From Cervus elaphus (taxonomy: Eukaryota > Chordata > Mammalia > Artiodactyla > Cervidae), in NCBI RefSeq assembly GCF_910594005.1, contig NC_057834.1, positions 105,551,650 through 105,615,649 on the forward strand: 64,000 bases of DNA, in the 5' to 3' direction. The notes under the pieces are model-generated. The model was not told where the DNA came from and made no database searches. It was given only the letters and a program-made list of their open reading frames with translations. Below, piece after piece: positions 12,727 to 25,093 of the stretch (positions are counted from its first letter, which is position 1; the number at the start of each line of letters is the position of its first letter). The position numbers were made by a program, and so were the translations under genes.

Positions 12727-12917
12727 GTTAGTTGCTCAGTTGTGCTCGACTCTTTGTGACCTCATAGACTGTGTAGCCTGCCAGGCTCTTCTGTCCATGG
12801 AATTCTCCAAGAATACTGGAGTGGGTTGTCACATTCCCTTCTCCAAGGGATTTTCCCAACTCAGGAATCTCCTGCATTGCTAGCAGACTCTTTACCATCT
12901 GAGCCATCAGGGAAGCC
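12727..12917 (-). mobile_element. Bov-tA SINE, antisense, with target-site duplication
   Basis: The antisense element runs from 'gttagttgctcagttgtgct' to 'gagccatcagggaagcc'. The 9-bp direct repeats aaaggacat at 12718-12726 and 12918-12926 flank it exactly. Confidence 0.95.
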
Positions 12918-12949
12918 AAAGGACATTATATCTACTTTTAAACACCTAT

Positions 12950-13079
12950 GGTGGTGGTTTAGTCGCTAAGTCGTGTCCGACTCTTACGACCCCACGCACT
13001 CTAGCCCGCCAGGCTCCTCTGTCCAAGGGGATTCTTCAGGCAAGAATACTGAAGTGGGTTGCCATTTCCTTCTCCAGGG
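12950..13079 (-). mobile_element. Truncated Bov-tA SINE, antisense, with target-site duplication
   Basis: Only the BovA part is present ('gtttagtcgctaagtcgtgt' to 'catttccttctccaggg'). The tRNA head is missing, so the copy is 5'-truncated. The perfect 12-bp repeats ttaaacacctat at 12938-12949 and 13080-13091 flank it, so the truncation happened at insertion. Confidence 0.95.
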
Positions 13080-13184
13080 TTAAACACCTATCTGTATGTG
13101 TAAAATATTAATTATGATAATAATAATTAAGACTCTCTCAGTGCTTGCTATCTTAGGCACTGCACCACCCATTTGCTCATTGAA

Positions 13185-13935
13185 TGAAGTTTTGACTTAC
13201 TACCTACTATGTGCCTGGTGTGTGCCTGTTCTGAGTGCAAGAATATATACATGAACAAAGCATTATTCTTCATGGAGCTTATAGTCTTTGGGGAGAAACA
13301 GAAAGTAATAAAATAATCACCTACATTTATGACTATAAGCACTACTAAGTGCCCTGCTTGAAAGTCTAGGGTGCTCTGAGAATCCATCAGGAGTGAACTC
13401 TGATACGATCTGGGGACAGGGAAGGCTTCCTGAAATAGCCATGTTTGTATTGAGAACAGTAGGTATGGAAATGTTAACTACAAGAGAATACGTTCTAGAG
13501 AAAAGAGAAGGTTATTTATAGGATGTGACATTTTGGGCATTTCAAGGAACTAAAAGTAAGTTAACTAACTAGCTGGAGTATGTTCAGAGAGAAGAATGGC
13601 CCCAGACAAGCTTGGAGAGGCAACCCCATGCAGGCCTTTTTAAGGACTTAATCTAAAAGAAAGTGTAATCCATTGAAATCACAGATTACTGGTGTTTGAA
13701 AAGATCCTTTAGCCTTAAGTGTTAAGAATAAATTGCGGGGGGCAAACATGCATGTAATGAAACCAGTGAGGAGGCTACTGCGGCAATACCGGCTAGACGT
13801 GACGGTAGCTTAGACTGCAGGGGGGTGATGGAGATGAATTTGGGAGCTGTTTAGGAGGTAAATTCAATGAGATTAATTTTAAGTTAGGTACATGGAATAA
13901 GCAAGAGGAAGGTGTTAGAACGCCTCCCAGGTTTC
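13185..13935 (+). mobile_element. Ancient mammalian interspersed repeat, family unresolved
   Basis: The order of blocks ('catggagcttatagtctttg', 'cagggaaggcttcctgaaat', 'tggagaggcaaccccatgca', 'gaggaggctactgcggcaat', 'ggtttctggcttgtgcaa') follows a long, widespread eutherian repeat that I recognise but cannot name with confidence. It is non-coding. Confidence 0.5.
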
Positions 13936-14140
13936 TGGCTTGTGCAATATGCCTTGTTTCATTTAAACCTCACATCAGCACTATGGTGATTATTATATTT
14001 TCAGGTTTCAGGAACCTGATTCAAAATTTTTCTGTCACTGTCCATAGTCATACTGTCCACCCAAAGCAAGGCCAAGATTCACTCAGGTCCACCTGAATCT
14101 GAAATCTATATTCCTAATTGCTATGCTACACTGGGGGATG
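13936..14140 (-). mobile_element. MIR-like fragment, antisense
   Basis: 'tcatttaaacctcacatcag' and 'tggtgattattatattttca' recall reverse MIR. It is strongly diverged downstream. Confidence 0.5.
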
Positions 14141-14936
14141 GGAAGACCCACAGGACCCATTATAGGAAAGGAAATCTTAAAAATAGCAGCCAAGTATGGA
14201 AGTTAATGAATAAATGGACATCACTCAACTTTGAAAACATGCACATCCTCAGAGTCCAAGGTCCTGTGATGTCCATGCATGTTTGCAGCTGGTGCTACTT
14301 CTGTTTCATGAGATTAAGGAAACAGGATTAATATTGTTAGGGAGTATGATTTCATTAAATATCATTTTTATAAATAAAAATATATGCTCATCATAGAGAA
14401 ATAAAAAAAATACAGACAAGCAGAGAGAAAAACAATGAAAATCTCCTGTAATCCTCAGAGGGGGTGGAAGACACTTGTTTGCTTTTAATTACACAATACC
14501 ATACACTATGACTATGGTACCATGGGTATTTAGTGGAAAGATCACTAGAGACCCCAGATCTTGACCCACTCTTTTGTGATTTTGACTTCAGGGGGAGCTT
14601 TAGAGTCTGGGACTTCCCCTTGTCCTTCGTGAAATGGAGTGAAACTTTGTCCCCATTTACTTATCACAGTCTTTTTCTTTTGAGATGGGGTCACACTGTG
14701 GCAGTGTTGGGTATCTTGGTGTTACTACGGTGTAGGAGTGAAAGACACAGCTTGAGAATTTCTCCAACTATTTCACTAGCTTCTTTACCTCTACCCGGTT
14801 TCCTCATTGGTGGAGGGGAGATAATGATACTGGTGTCACAGAAAGGGTTTTAAAACATATATACTGGAGTAAAGTCACTTTACAATATTGTGTTAGTTTC
14901 TACTGGACAGCGGAGTGTATCAGCTATATGTATACA

Positions 14937-15069
14937 TGCTGCTGCTGCTGCTAAGTCGCTCAGTCGTGTCCGACTCTTCGAGACCCCATGGCCTGCAGCC
15001 CACCAGGCTCCTCCGTCCATGGGATTTTCCAGGCAAGAGTACTGGAGTGGTTTGCCATTGCCTTCTCCG
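14937..15069 (-). mobile_element. Truncated Bov-tA SINE, antisense, with target-site duplication
   Basis: A (GCT)n tail precedes 'aagtcgctcagtcgtgtccg' and the element ends at 'tttgccattgccttctccg'. The 11-bp repeats atatgtataca at 14926-14936 and 15070-15080 flank it. It lacks the tRNA head. The preserved CpGs ('gtcgct', 'cgtgtccg') suggest a young copy. Confidence 0.95.
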
Positions 15070-15167
15070 ATATGTATACACATATCCCCTCTTTTTTGGA
15101 TTTCCTTCCCATTTAGGCCACCACAGAGCAATAAGTAGAGTGTGTTATACTCTAGATTCTCATAGCT

Positions 15168-15380
15168 TTTTGTGCTCAGTTTCTCCATCGTGTCGACTCT
15201 TTGCGGCACCATGGACCGTAGCCTGCCAGGCTCCTCAGTCCATTTAATTTTCCAGACAAGAATACTGGGGTGGCTTACCATTTCCTACTCCAGGGGATCT
15301 TCCCAACCCAGGGCTGGAACCCGAGTCTCTTGCGTCTCCTGTTTTGGCAGGTGGGTTCTTTACCACTAATGCAACCTGGG
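15168..15380 (-). mobile_element. Bov-tA SINE, antisense
   Basis: A full-length antisense element runs from 'tgtgctcagtttctccatcg' to 'ctttaccactaatgcaacct'. It is inserted in the old L1. The likely degenerate target duplication is 'attctcat' on the left and 'tttctcgt' on the right. Confidence 0.9.
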
Positions 15381-15400
15381 AATTTCTCGTTACCTATTTT

Positions 15401-15744
15401 TTTTTCCCCATGTATTTTTATTAGTTGGAGGCTAATTATTTTACAATATTGTAGTGGTTTTTTTCCATACATTGACATGAATCAGCCATGGATTTACATG
15501 TGTTCCCCATCCCGATCCCCCCTCCCACCTCCCTCTCCATCCCATCCCTCTGGGTCTTCTCGGTACACCAGCCCTGAGCACTTGTCTCATGCATCCAACC
15601 TGGGCTGGTGATCTGTTTCACCCTTGATAGTATACTTGTTTCAGTGCTGCTCTCTCTGAACATCCCACCCTTGTCTTCTCCCACAGAGTCTAAAAGTCTG
15701 TTCTGTAAATCTGTGTCTCTTTTTCTGTTTTGCATATAGGGTTA
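15401..15744 (-). mobile_element. Young ruminant L1 3' end, antisense, with target-site duplication
   Basis: The T-run at the left (poly(A) in reverse) is followed by the ruminant L1 3' UTR, including 'acattgacatgaatcagcca', 'cttgtctcatgcatccaacc' and 'ttctgttttgcatataggg'. The perfect 14-bp duplication tcgttacctatttt at 15387-15400 and 15745-15758 bounds it. The copy is severely 5'-truncated. Confidence 0.95.
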
Positions 15745-18744
15745 TCGTTACCTATTTTATACACAGTAGTGTATACATGTCAACCCCAGTCTCCCAGTTC
15801 ACCCTTCCCCCTTGGTTTCCATACACTTGTCCTCCACGCCTGCGTCTCTGTTTCCAGGTTTTGAGGATTAGCTCACACTTGTGCAGTGTGTTTGCCGGGT
15901 CCAGTGCCCATGCAGAGCAAGCAGTGAGCACACAGCAGTGAAAACTCCCCACAAAAACACGGCCAGGCAACAGTGCTGAATGACCTCTGGCACTCACGGA
16001 GGTGGAAGCAGAGTCAGGGAAGGCCATCTAGTTCTGATTGCCCTCACTTCTCCAACTGCTGACTGAGCAGCACAGAACCACTTTCTTGGGGGGTACTTGG
16101 CACAGGCTTTTTACCTCTGTGACTGGAGATAAAAGGAACACTGAGACCTAGACTCCATTCTAATGGAGCAAGTAACATAGTGGAGCAGGACAGTAAACAG
16201 AATAACACCAACACAATTTCCTCAGAGTCTTAATACTATGAGCAATGGGCTGTGGGGCCAGGAGGCAGTGGGGAAGTGACTCATTTTGCCTCTGGGGAAC
16301 CTGGGAAGGCTTCATTCATCCTGGACCTTCAGGAGGGTAGAATTTGCTGGGTGGAGAGAAAGGCATGAGTACCCCGCTGTGTGCCACTGAAGTATCCTTT
16401 TCTAGAACGCTCCACAAAAGCCTAGGGGTACTAAGGCCACTTTGAGAAACCTGGGGCTAGAGTAAAGGGAATTGGGGTGGGAAGATGAGGTTCAGCAAGC
16501 GTGTCTGGTGCTACCACCAAGCTCCCATCTCTGCATGCTTTCCACATCCTCCCATATCTCCTCGCTCCCCTTTCTGCTGATAGCCTTTCCTGCTTGAGGG
16601 CCCCACCCCCTATTTTGGATACTTACCAAAAGGCAGAAGGGGTCTCTGCCCCCCTTCTCCCACTCACAAAAGCCTGCCAGGGGAAAAGCATCAGATGTGA
16701 ACGGCTGAACCTGCGATGTAGTTTATGCAGTTTACGTTGCTATGATCTTTCCCCCAGGGGTATTTGCCTTTAAGTTCCTCGCTTTTTGTGGAGTGAAACA
16801 CTTTGATGCTGGAATCCCAGTCTATCTTCTGATCCACGGTCTGCACTCAATCGTTTTAGGCCCCCGGGATAGCAGATGAGTTTTGTATGGTGAATGTGGT
16901 GTTGTTTTCACTGTTGTTTAGTGGTAAGTAGGTATCACTCTCCAGTTTCTCATAGATCCCACTGTTCCTACCAGTTTATTGCATCCTCATTGTGGCTGAC
17001 CTGGTCTGAAAATATTTGTGTATGTGGCCCCCTGCAAGAAGCTTTCTCATTCCTGGAGTTTTCAATGGAGAAATTACATCAACACCTCCTGTAGTAATTC
17101 CCCTTTTGTTCTTTTCTTTCTTAGGCAGTTCTACAGATAATACTCCATCAACTTGTACCCAGCGTTGGGTAATGGGTTACAAGGGTTTTAGGAGTCCCCC
17201 TCATCACTAGGAGGGAGACCAGGCTTTAGCACCTGTTACTAAGGCTTCATTCAACTGTTACTAAGTTGTTTCTCACATATGCAGAAAAATGAGAATCGAA
17301 GTTGATGCTTTTCTTAAAACACAACAAAACAATTTGTGATGATTTTAATTGATGCTTAAATGAACGGGTGAAATCAATTATTTAGCCCACAATGTTTAGT
17401 TTTTCAACATGTAAGGGAGCTTATCAAACCCAGCTGCTAAGGCATTTCATCAGCAGGACGAGAGTCGTGCATCTCTGGGGCAGCGGGGAGAGGGTGGCTG
17501 ATGACAATTTAGGGGTTGGGGAGGCAGATGGGACCATCCTGGGAAGAGCATGCTCAGACAATATATGGGTATAGACTTTGTTGACACCTAGGTCATGTGG
17601 GGAGATGGTGCATGCAATGTGGTACCTACTGAGGTGAGAAGGGTCAGCTGCATTAATTGAATGTCTAATTCAGTTCACAAGCATGAAATCCCCGCTACGA
17701 GCACTGCCCCCTGCTCCCTGGTCTGTGGCACTGTGACCTGGTGGAGGACTGCTTTGCCCAGCATACATCCCCACCTCTAACCTGGTCATTATTCCCAATT
17801 ATCATCCATTTCAAACAGCCAGGGATAGCATGTATGCATCAAAGATCACAAAAGAAATTTGGAGTATGAAGAATAGAAAAATCTGTCCAACATGTGGCAC
17901 CATTAAAGAGTTCTGGCTGAGACATATTTCTTATGGTCAGCAGTTGTCTGGAAAATAGATGTTTACTTATAGGGAGTATATTAAGATCTTTGCCATTAGG
18001 CAGTATATATCCTGCATTGTATTGTCTCTTACAGAAAAGTATGGTGGAATAAACCTTTAATTGGTGATTCACGGGGCAAGGGAAAATATTAAACAGCAAT
18101 ACTGTTCTATGTTGGTATTTCAGCATATTAGAGGGAAAGAAAAGCTCCAGGAACCTGTCTTTGGAAGGATGTTCTTTTTAAAACGGTAGGCTCCACTTAA
18201 AACTACAAGTGAGGGGGGGTGAAAAAAAAAACTACAAGTGAAATATTTGCTAAATATAGATTACATTTCTTAGAGAAAAAAATGTCCCTAATATTCAGCA
18301 AGAACTTAAGCACTCTGGGTTTTCCCTGAGCCATCTATCTTCTGATGAAAATTTTTATTTTAATAAGACGGGGTAATTCTTTGCATCAGACTCTCTCATG
18401 TCTCTTATGAGTTTGTCAGTTGGTGACAAGTTTCTGTCACATAGAAACATTTTTTTTTTTTTGTACAACTCTTCCAGAACAGGGACTGGGCATCATGAGA
18501 CCAGTGTCCTGTCTTGCTTTTCAACACATTGTAATTTCTGTGTCTCCATTTTCTTAGCAAACAGACTTGTGCCCCCACAATACCATTATACAAATGGATG
18601 CATGATCCTAATCCTACAAAGTTCTGTAACATCTTCTAGTGCTAAAAGAATCAACTTTTTCATGACAAGTTTGATCCAAGATGAAGCCAGTGGGCATGTG
18701 GTCTGAGCAGCTCATTCTAGGTGTGTGGCCATCCTTGGGCAGTG

Positions 18745-18910
18745 TGCCTCCTTTCCTAAGTCTTGGTTCCTTTCTATGTAAAGTGAGGCACTACCACCTC
18801 ATATTTATGATGAGGATTAAATGAAAAAAAAAAAAAAAAACCTGAAGCACCTAGGAGAGATTCTAGTAGACAGTTTGTATTCAATAAATGCTAGCTGTTA
18901 GGATGAAATT
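18745..18910 (+). mobile_element. MIR-like SINE with an expanded A tract
   Basis: 'gaggattaaatgaaaa', 'gcacctaggagagattctag' and 'attcaataaatgctagctgt' match the MIR 3' half. An uninterrupted A run (about 18824-18840) has expanded inside it. Confidence 0.6.
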
Positions 18911-21900
18911 TTCAGTTAGGTGAGAGAGGTTGGCATCTGAGAACATTTAAAGCTTAAATGATGGCATCTGACAGAAGCAGCGGGTTGACTTCCTAACCCC
19001 CTGTGTCCCAGACTCTCAGTCAGGGCTCAGCACATATTTGGGGAATGAATGAAAGACCACCAAAATAAGCTCCTGAGTTTTAACCCCCACACCTACTAGT
19101 GTAACTGACCAATTCATTTTGCTAGATCACATAGTCCACATTTTTTTCCATCTATTTTTCTCAGTAGAATGTACCATTTCAATTAGAAGCAGGAAAAACT
19201 GTTAGATATTATTCTGGAGCTCTCTTAAGCCACATCCACAAATATTTATTGAGGACAAGACTGGTGAGCAGAGTGGAGTCAGGAAAAAGAATTCTCAGCA
19301 TGGTTTCTAGAACATAGCTCTGCAAATACATATGATACGGTAAAAATCGAGGGTGGTGGTTTATTTTTTATTTATTTTCAAATTTAAATGATCTAATGGC
19401 ATGAGATGAACCCTAACCTACTTGCACTGGTTTGTTACTTAATTCCCTGCCACTCACTCACTCCACAGTATAAGATCACCTGAAACGTTCAAACCTGCTA
19501 TCCCAGTAAGAGAGAGTCCTTCCTCAGCCGGTGCCAAGGGGATCTCAAGAGGTCTTGGGAAGCCTCTTAGATGAACCCTCTCACCATCCCTACTCACTCA
19601 TCATATGGGTATTGGGATTTTGGAGCAGAACTATGGAGAGATGAACTGCATAAGGGACCACCAGCTACTTTTCACTTCTCAAATAGTGCATCTTGCTTTC
19701 TCCTTCGTAGTATATCCTTATTTGCTTGGTTTCACAGAACTGTTTTAATAAGAAAGTTTTGAGAATATCCTGGGATTACAGTCTTTGAATGAACTTTCAT
19801 ACCACTAGTATAAGCCCCTTTGGTTTAAAACTGTTCCTCTTAAAAGCATCTACTTATAACTACCAGCTGCTGACTCTTTTCTCCCATGCTCATGAATGCA
19901 TACACAGACACAGATAGCGTGCACATGTACATACACACACATATGTGCATACACACTCCCTCAGAGACACTGTATATATGTAAACATCCAGAAGGAACAA
20001 TGCATTGTAAAAATTGTCCTGTTGAGTTTGTAATCCAGTGTGAATTACTGAGTGCTGATAAGTAAAGGAAGTTCAACCAGACAGTTTAATCCTCCAATTT
20101 CCTGTCTTCTAATCAGCCCCTGATTCTTTTGGTTTTAAATTAGAAACATTCCTGACAATATTCGGGACAGGTGAAGGAAAATCAACTAGAAAATAAGTAA
20201 GGACAAAGCACTTATTTTACTGTTTAAAGTTCACAGGAGAAATATGAGTGTAATAACAGGAAATAAAGATTTTAAAAAAGATAGTAGAAGTACATAGGCT
20301 AACTTAAGTAACCAATCACATTTCTGGATGAAGTATATTTGGATCATAATTTGATTTAAAGAAAAAAATAGGAACATAGCTTAATGTATCTGTTTCTAAG
20401 TATAGCAAATGGTACTTTGAAAAATGTTGTGTAAGGCTAACCAAAAAGAAAATGATAAGGATAATTTCTTAGTGTATGTGGGAGAAAAATATTCTACTTC
20501 ATTCAATTGATTATTGTTAATACTGTGAGAAAATAGTTTTTGGGGTGTACAGAGACCTTTGAAAAATTGATGCATTTTCTTAGGTTAATTAATAGAGTTG
20601 CACATCTTTATAATGATCGATAAAAATAAGGCAACTGTATATTTAAAAACAAGTTCATGTGGAGTGTGTAAATGATTGAAATAAATGTGTGTAGATCTGT
20701 TTATCATGAGCACTTTCTTTTGATAAAATACTGGATGCTGAGCATATGAGATTTATTATTTTTGAAATTCCCTGATTTTAATTCTTTTCATTTTATGGCT
20801 ATTGTAGCGAATTCCAAGTTATTTTACTCATCATCATGAAAGAGCTAGAGCAGATGCACAGAAAAATTTTCATTAAGCAATATCTTCTTAGGAATATGGA
20901 AGCCAATATCTAACGAAAGTTGTTTCATTGAGAAATAACAGTTCAAAAATTGAAACAATAAATATAACATAAGATGTGAAACTAAGCAAATAACAACAAA
21001 AGGTTTGCTTGAAATATGAGTTTTTGTGTCTGCAGTGGTTAGGACTGCCAATCATTTGAGAAGTAGGCTGGAGTTGAGAGGTTTTTAAATTGTTGAGCAC
21101 AGAAAGACAGTATTTCATAGAAGTACCTTGCTAATTTATCTATACCTATCTGTCTATATATGCATAAATGTATATTTTTAAAGGCATTTACATTATAAGA
21201 CATAGCATATCCTTCCTGCCCAAGTATTTTCATGGCACACAAAATCTGAGATGTAAAAATTTGGATAGTTCTTGACTGAAAAATTGTATGGCAATTTCTA
21301 AAGAGAATACTTCCAAAATAAGTGCTTGGGAGCCTAGGATGGGATGATGGAGATGCAGGATGCTTCAACAGCCTTCATTTAATAGTCACTGTGAGTTTTA
21401 AAATTTGATCACAGAAGCAAGACAAATTCGTAGTTCACATAAAAATAATCCTATAGTACCTTGATATCAGCTAATCATTAGGAAGAGGAGAAGGTTTATT
21501 CTGCCTTTACTTTAACGCCAAGTAGGTAGAATGAAGGTAACTCTACTGGTTAGAATTATATTTTGAAGCATATACAGACATTCAAGGCACTTCCATATCA
21601 TTTGGAGTGAAGGAAAATTTCACAAGGGTTTTCCGGAGTTTTATGCCGGAAGGTTTCAAATAGAGATGTCACAACATAGCTAGATTAAGTTGATATGTAA
21701 TATCTATTTCTTGATTTGCATGATTAAAGCATTAGAGAAGTGGCTCAGATATCAAAAGATTTCTCATAAGTGGGAGCGCCAAAGGTAATTACTGTTAAAA
21801 TGTACATGCTTGAACCCAGGTCGCTTGTTAACTTCTAAGTTGTTTACAACTTCTTGGGTTGGAATAAAAGTTATCATTTGACTTTTGCATATCAAGACCC

Positions 21901-22454
21901 GTTTCTTATTCCATTTTGATAACGAAAGTGTAGTTAGCATTTCTTATACCCTACGTCCTTCAACACAGCATTAGCTTCAGCCAAAAAAAAAAAAAAAAAG
22001 TGATAGAAGACAGAGAAGGCACTTCTCAGTATTTCTCATTTTAAAACACTTGTTTCTCAGACGAAAGTAGCTTTATATAGACAAAGCTAAAATTTGTACT
22101 TCAAAAAGCCCCTGATTAATTTAGTCAACTGCTCTCCAATTAGTTATCAAAAAGTGAAGTTAAAACCCTACTGTAAGCCAGCGTACATTAGGAGAGGGGG
22201 TGGGGATGGTCAGGGAGAGAGAGGAAAGATGAGAGAGGTTGTTACTCTCAGTCTTTGATTAACTGGTTTCTTTCATTCTAGTAGGGTCTTTATTATTTAG
22301 AAAAATAAAAATGATCCGGGGCTCTCTCTCCATTCTCACCCCCCAAATTTGGAGTAGGTAATGGATGTCTACAACCTGGTCCAACATATGCCCCCAAACT
22401 AAAACAAACAAACTCATTTGCCATACAAATTGTTTACGATTCATTAAAAAGCAA

Positions 22455-22610
22455 AATTGCATATCCCGGTGCTGGCAGCTGAGGCCGAGCCTCCACGGGC
22501 GGAGGGGGCATTCACTGAGTTGCCTTTGTATGCTGGGCGGACCAAGCCGGAGGTTCCCACTATGCAGCCCGGAGTCCGTGCAGCCAGATGACGCATGAGG
22601 TAATTTTAAA
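22455..22610. promoter_or_regulatory. Small CpG-rich patch, possible promoter or non-coding exon
   Basis: About nine CpG dinucleotides fall within roughly 135 bp in otherwise CpG-poor DNA, 2.5 kb downstream of the NFIA exon in the gene's sense. The segment contains a CRE-like TGACGCA. On the plus strand it ends in GAG/GTAATT, which resembles a splice donor, and it begins after a GGCAG that could be an acceptor. It could therefore be an antisense non-coding exon or a small promoter/enhancer. No family member is recognised. Confidence 0.35.
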
Positions 22611-23999
22611 GCTTTATTTGCCTTTAGTGCGAAACTCGGATCTTGTACTGTTCTTTGGCTAAAGAAGCATATCAGCTAGGGGCATGTCTAAAAATTTCTT
22701 TCTTTTTTTTTTTTTGAGTTGGGAAAAATTGTTTGGGGTGACAAGGGGGTGTGGAGGGAGAGGAAGTGAATGCTGTTCAAGGAAAGATAAGAGCTAAGAG
22801 AAAATGCAAAATTTGTTTTAATTTTAATTAATCCTCTCCCTCTGGACACCGAAGTCCTCAATTTCCCATCAGTAATGGGAAGTTTACATTAGAGTTATTT
22901 GGGATAGGCAGATCTAAAACGCTGTGGTCTGTGGTCACCTTTGAGGGAAATAAAAATCGATTTATTCTCTATGGTAGCTTCTACAACTTCTTTAAAGAGC
23001 ACTCTGATTTCTCACTCCTTTTCAAAGCAAAGATCTAGAAGGACTGAAGTGGAGAAACTTCCTGTAGCATGCAGCCTAAACAGCAGCATGTGAGCTTACA
23101 GCATTGTTTATTTTTAGTCGACTGCATTGCTAAATGTTTCCACCACTTTTATATTTTATATTCCCGGCGGTAAAACATCTGTAAAATAATTTTAAATGAA
23201 AAGCAACTTCCAAGTAAACTTTACATAAAAGAAATGACAGTTTTCCGAGTTACAAAAAGAGGAGCATTTGGTGATCTTTGCAAGAAAGAAAAAAAAGATG
23301 ACACAATTTGCCATAAAAAGTAACAGTCTATAAAATCTATGAACTCTTGAAATACAAGGAAGTAGAATGTCACCCAGAATATGACATCAGCGTGCAGTTT
23401 TTTTTTTAAACTTACAACTTAGCTTAGAAAATAATAGCTAAACCAATCAGTATGTTCATTTCTAGTGTTTAACAAGCTGTATAAGGCGAAAGCAATAGAC
23501 AACATCACTGCATACAAGCAAACCTTGTTCTTGCTGGCAGAAACTCTTATGGGAAAACAAGTGCCCTGAATAAAAGTTCAGGATGGAAGTGAATAGCCTA
23601 CTGCTAGTCTAATTAGCCAAAAGCCACGAGTAACACTGTCCTGAAATCACTGGTAAAGTTTCTAAGGTCTAGTTAAGAAATTTCAAGTTCAAACACATAT
23701 GGACACACATACCCACAACCACCTTTAACTCAAGAGTCCTTAGAATGCACACCCTGCTGCACCGCAAGAAGCAGCCGAACAGAATCCTGCAGAAGCTCAC
23801 TTTTAATAGTCTCTCAGTCCTCAGAATTCCTAAAACATGCCAAAATGATACCACCACTGGTCCAGGAAGAGGAAAGGAGAACTCTTCCCGGAGAGCATAC
23901 AATGAAACCAACTTGTCCCGTCTTGTAATTCCATTCGCCAGCCTCCTCCAACACCACTCTCTTCCTCTCTCTCCCTCTCATTTTTTTTTCTTAAACTGA

Positions 24000-24365
24000 T
24001 ATCTATGTGAAATGAGCTGAAGTTCACGGTCCAGTTAGGAACGGATAATACATTCATTGTCCTGGCAGCAAACTTTTTTTTCACTCCCTGGAAGAATTCA
24101 CGCTTGCTGCAAGAATAATAATTACGGAAAACTAGAAATGCGCTGCTAACGAATTAATCCTTAACGGACACCACCCTAACGAGGGCGGTAATGATTTGAG
24201 GACTTTCTTCGCATCGGACTTGCATCCCCCGTGACAATAAGCTATTGTGCATCCTCCCAACTTGTTCTACCTCTTATAGATCAAGGATGTCAAAGGTTGT
24301 CTGGCCTGCTTGACCGTGACATGTGAGTTAACTCATTCTGCGGCTGCAGGGTGGAACTTTTACTA
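24000..24365. promoter_or_regulatory. CpG-retaining, TAAT-rich block: candidate intronic enhancer
   Basis: About fourteen CpGs survive in 365 bp of AT-rich sequence, together with several TAAT/ATTA homeodomain cores (for example near 24110-24200). The block lacks any interspersed repeat. It lies about 0.75-1.1 kb downstream of the NFIA exon, in its presumed intron. Retained CpGs in AT-rich, repeat-free sequence suggest constraint, but conservation cannot be measured here. Confidence 0.35.
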
Positions 24366-25093
24366 AAACTTTATTTGGACCCAGAATTTTGAAAAGATTG
24401 GGTGTGCGAGTCTTTCCCACTCAGCGCTAGAGTTCCTGAGAGACTGAAAATCTGCCTTGACATAAACAATCGGGGGAAAGTTAAATGAGGGCTGTGGGTC
24501 CCGGATGGAAAACAGGGAGTGGGGACCCAGAGGTCTCCCACAGGTGACTTCAGGCCATCCAATTAATGGGGCGAACACCCGAACTCACGCAGGGTTAGCT
24601 TCTCCCAGCACCCAACATGCGTCCTCAAAAAATACCACAGTCAAGGAAAAACCACACACCCCAGAGTCCCTGAAAACAAAAGTAAAGAGGATGTAAAGCT
24701 AGAGAGAGGGACTAAAACCTGAGGGCCAGGATAAATGTCTCTCTCTCTTTTTTTAAACCCCAAGGTCGACTTGGCTAAAATATCCACCTCTACCTTAAAA
24801 CTTCTGATATTCTCTTAAAAAAAATGAAAACAAACAAACAAACAAAAAAACTGAAATGCAACGACTCCCAGACACTGTCCTGTGGAAAAGCAGGACAAGC
24901 CTTCCTGGGAACTCAAGTCTCAGAGTGGCAGAGAGAGGATGGCAGGAGGAAGCAGTGTGAGGCTGCCTCACTGAAGAGTGTGAAAAAAATCAAATGTGAA
25001 TTTGATGAATGTGAGGTCTGGGACATTTTGTCAAAGAGGGAGGGAAAATAGAAAAGGGAAAAAAAAAAAAAAAAAAAGCAGCCCCGGCTGCCA

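Larger units (their letters stand above)
14852..15865 (-). mobile_element. Old artiodactyl L1 3' end, antisense, host of a nest
   Basis: Collinear pieces of one antisense L1 3' end lie at about 14860-14936, 15070-15165, 15381-15400 and 15745-15865. Examples are 'ttacaatattgtgttagttt', 'cccatttaggccaccacaga' and 'cctattttatacacagtagt'. They are separated by three younger insertions, which shows it is the oldest layer. Confidence 0.8.

Noticed and set aside
14880..15735. Several frames of 65-133 codons on both strands
   Set aside because: All lie in the nested L1 and Bov-tA cluster and are explained by the repeats.
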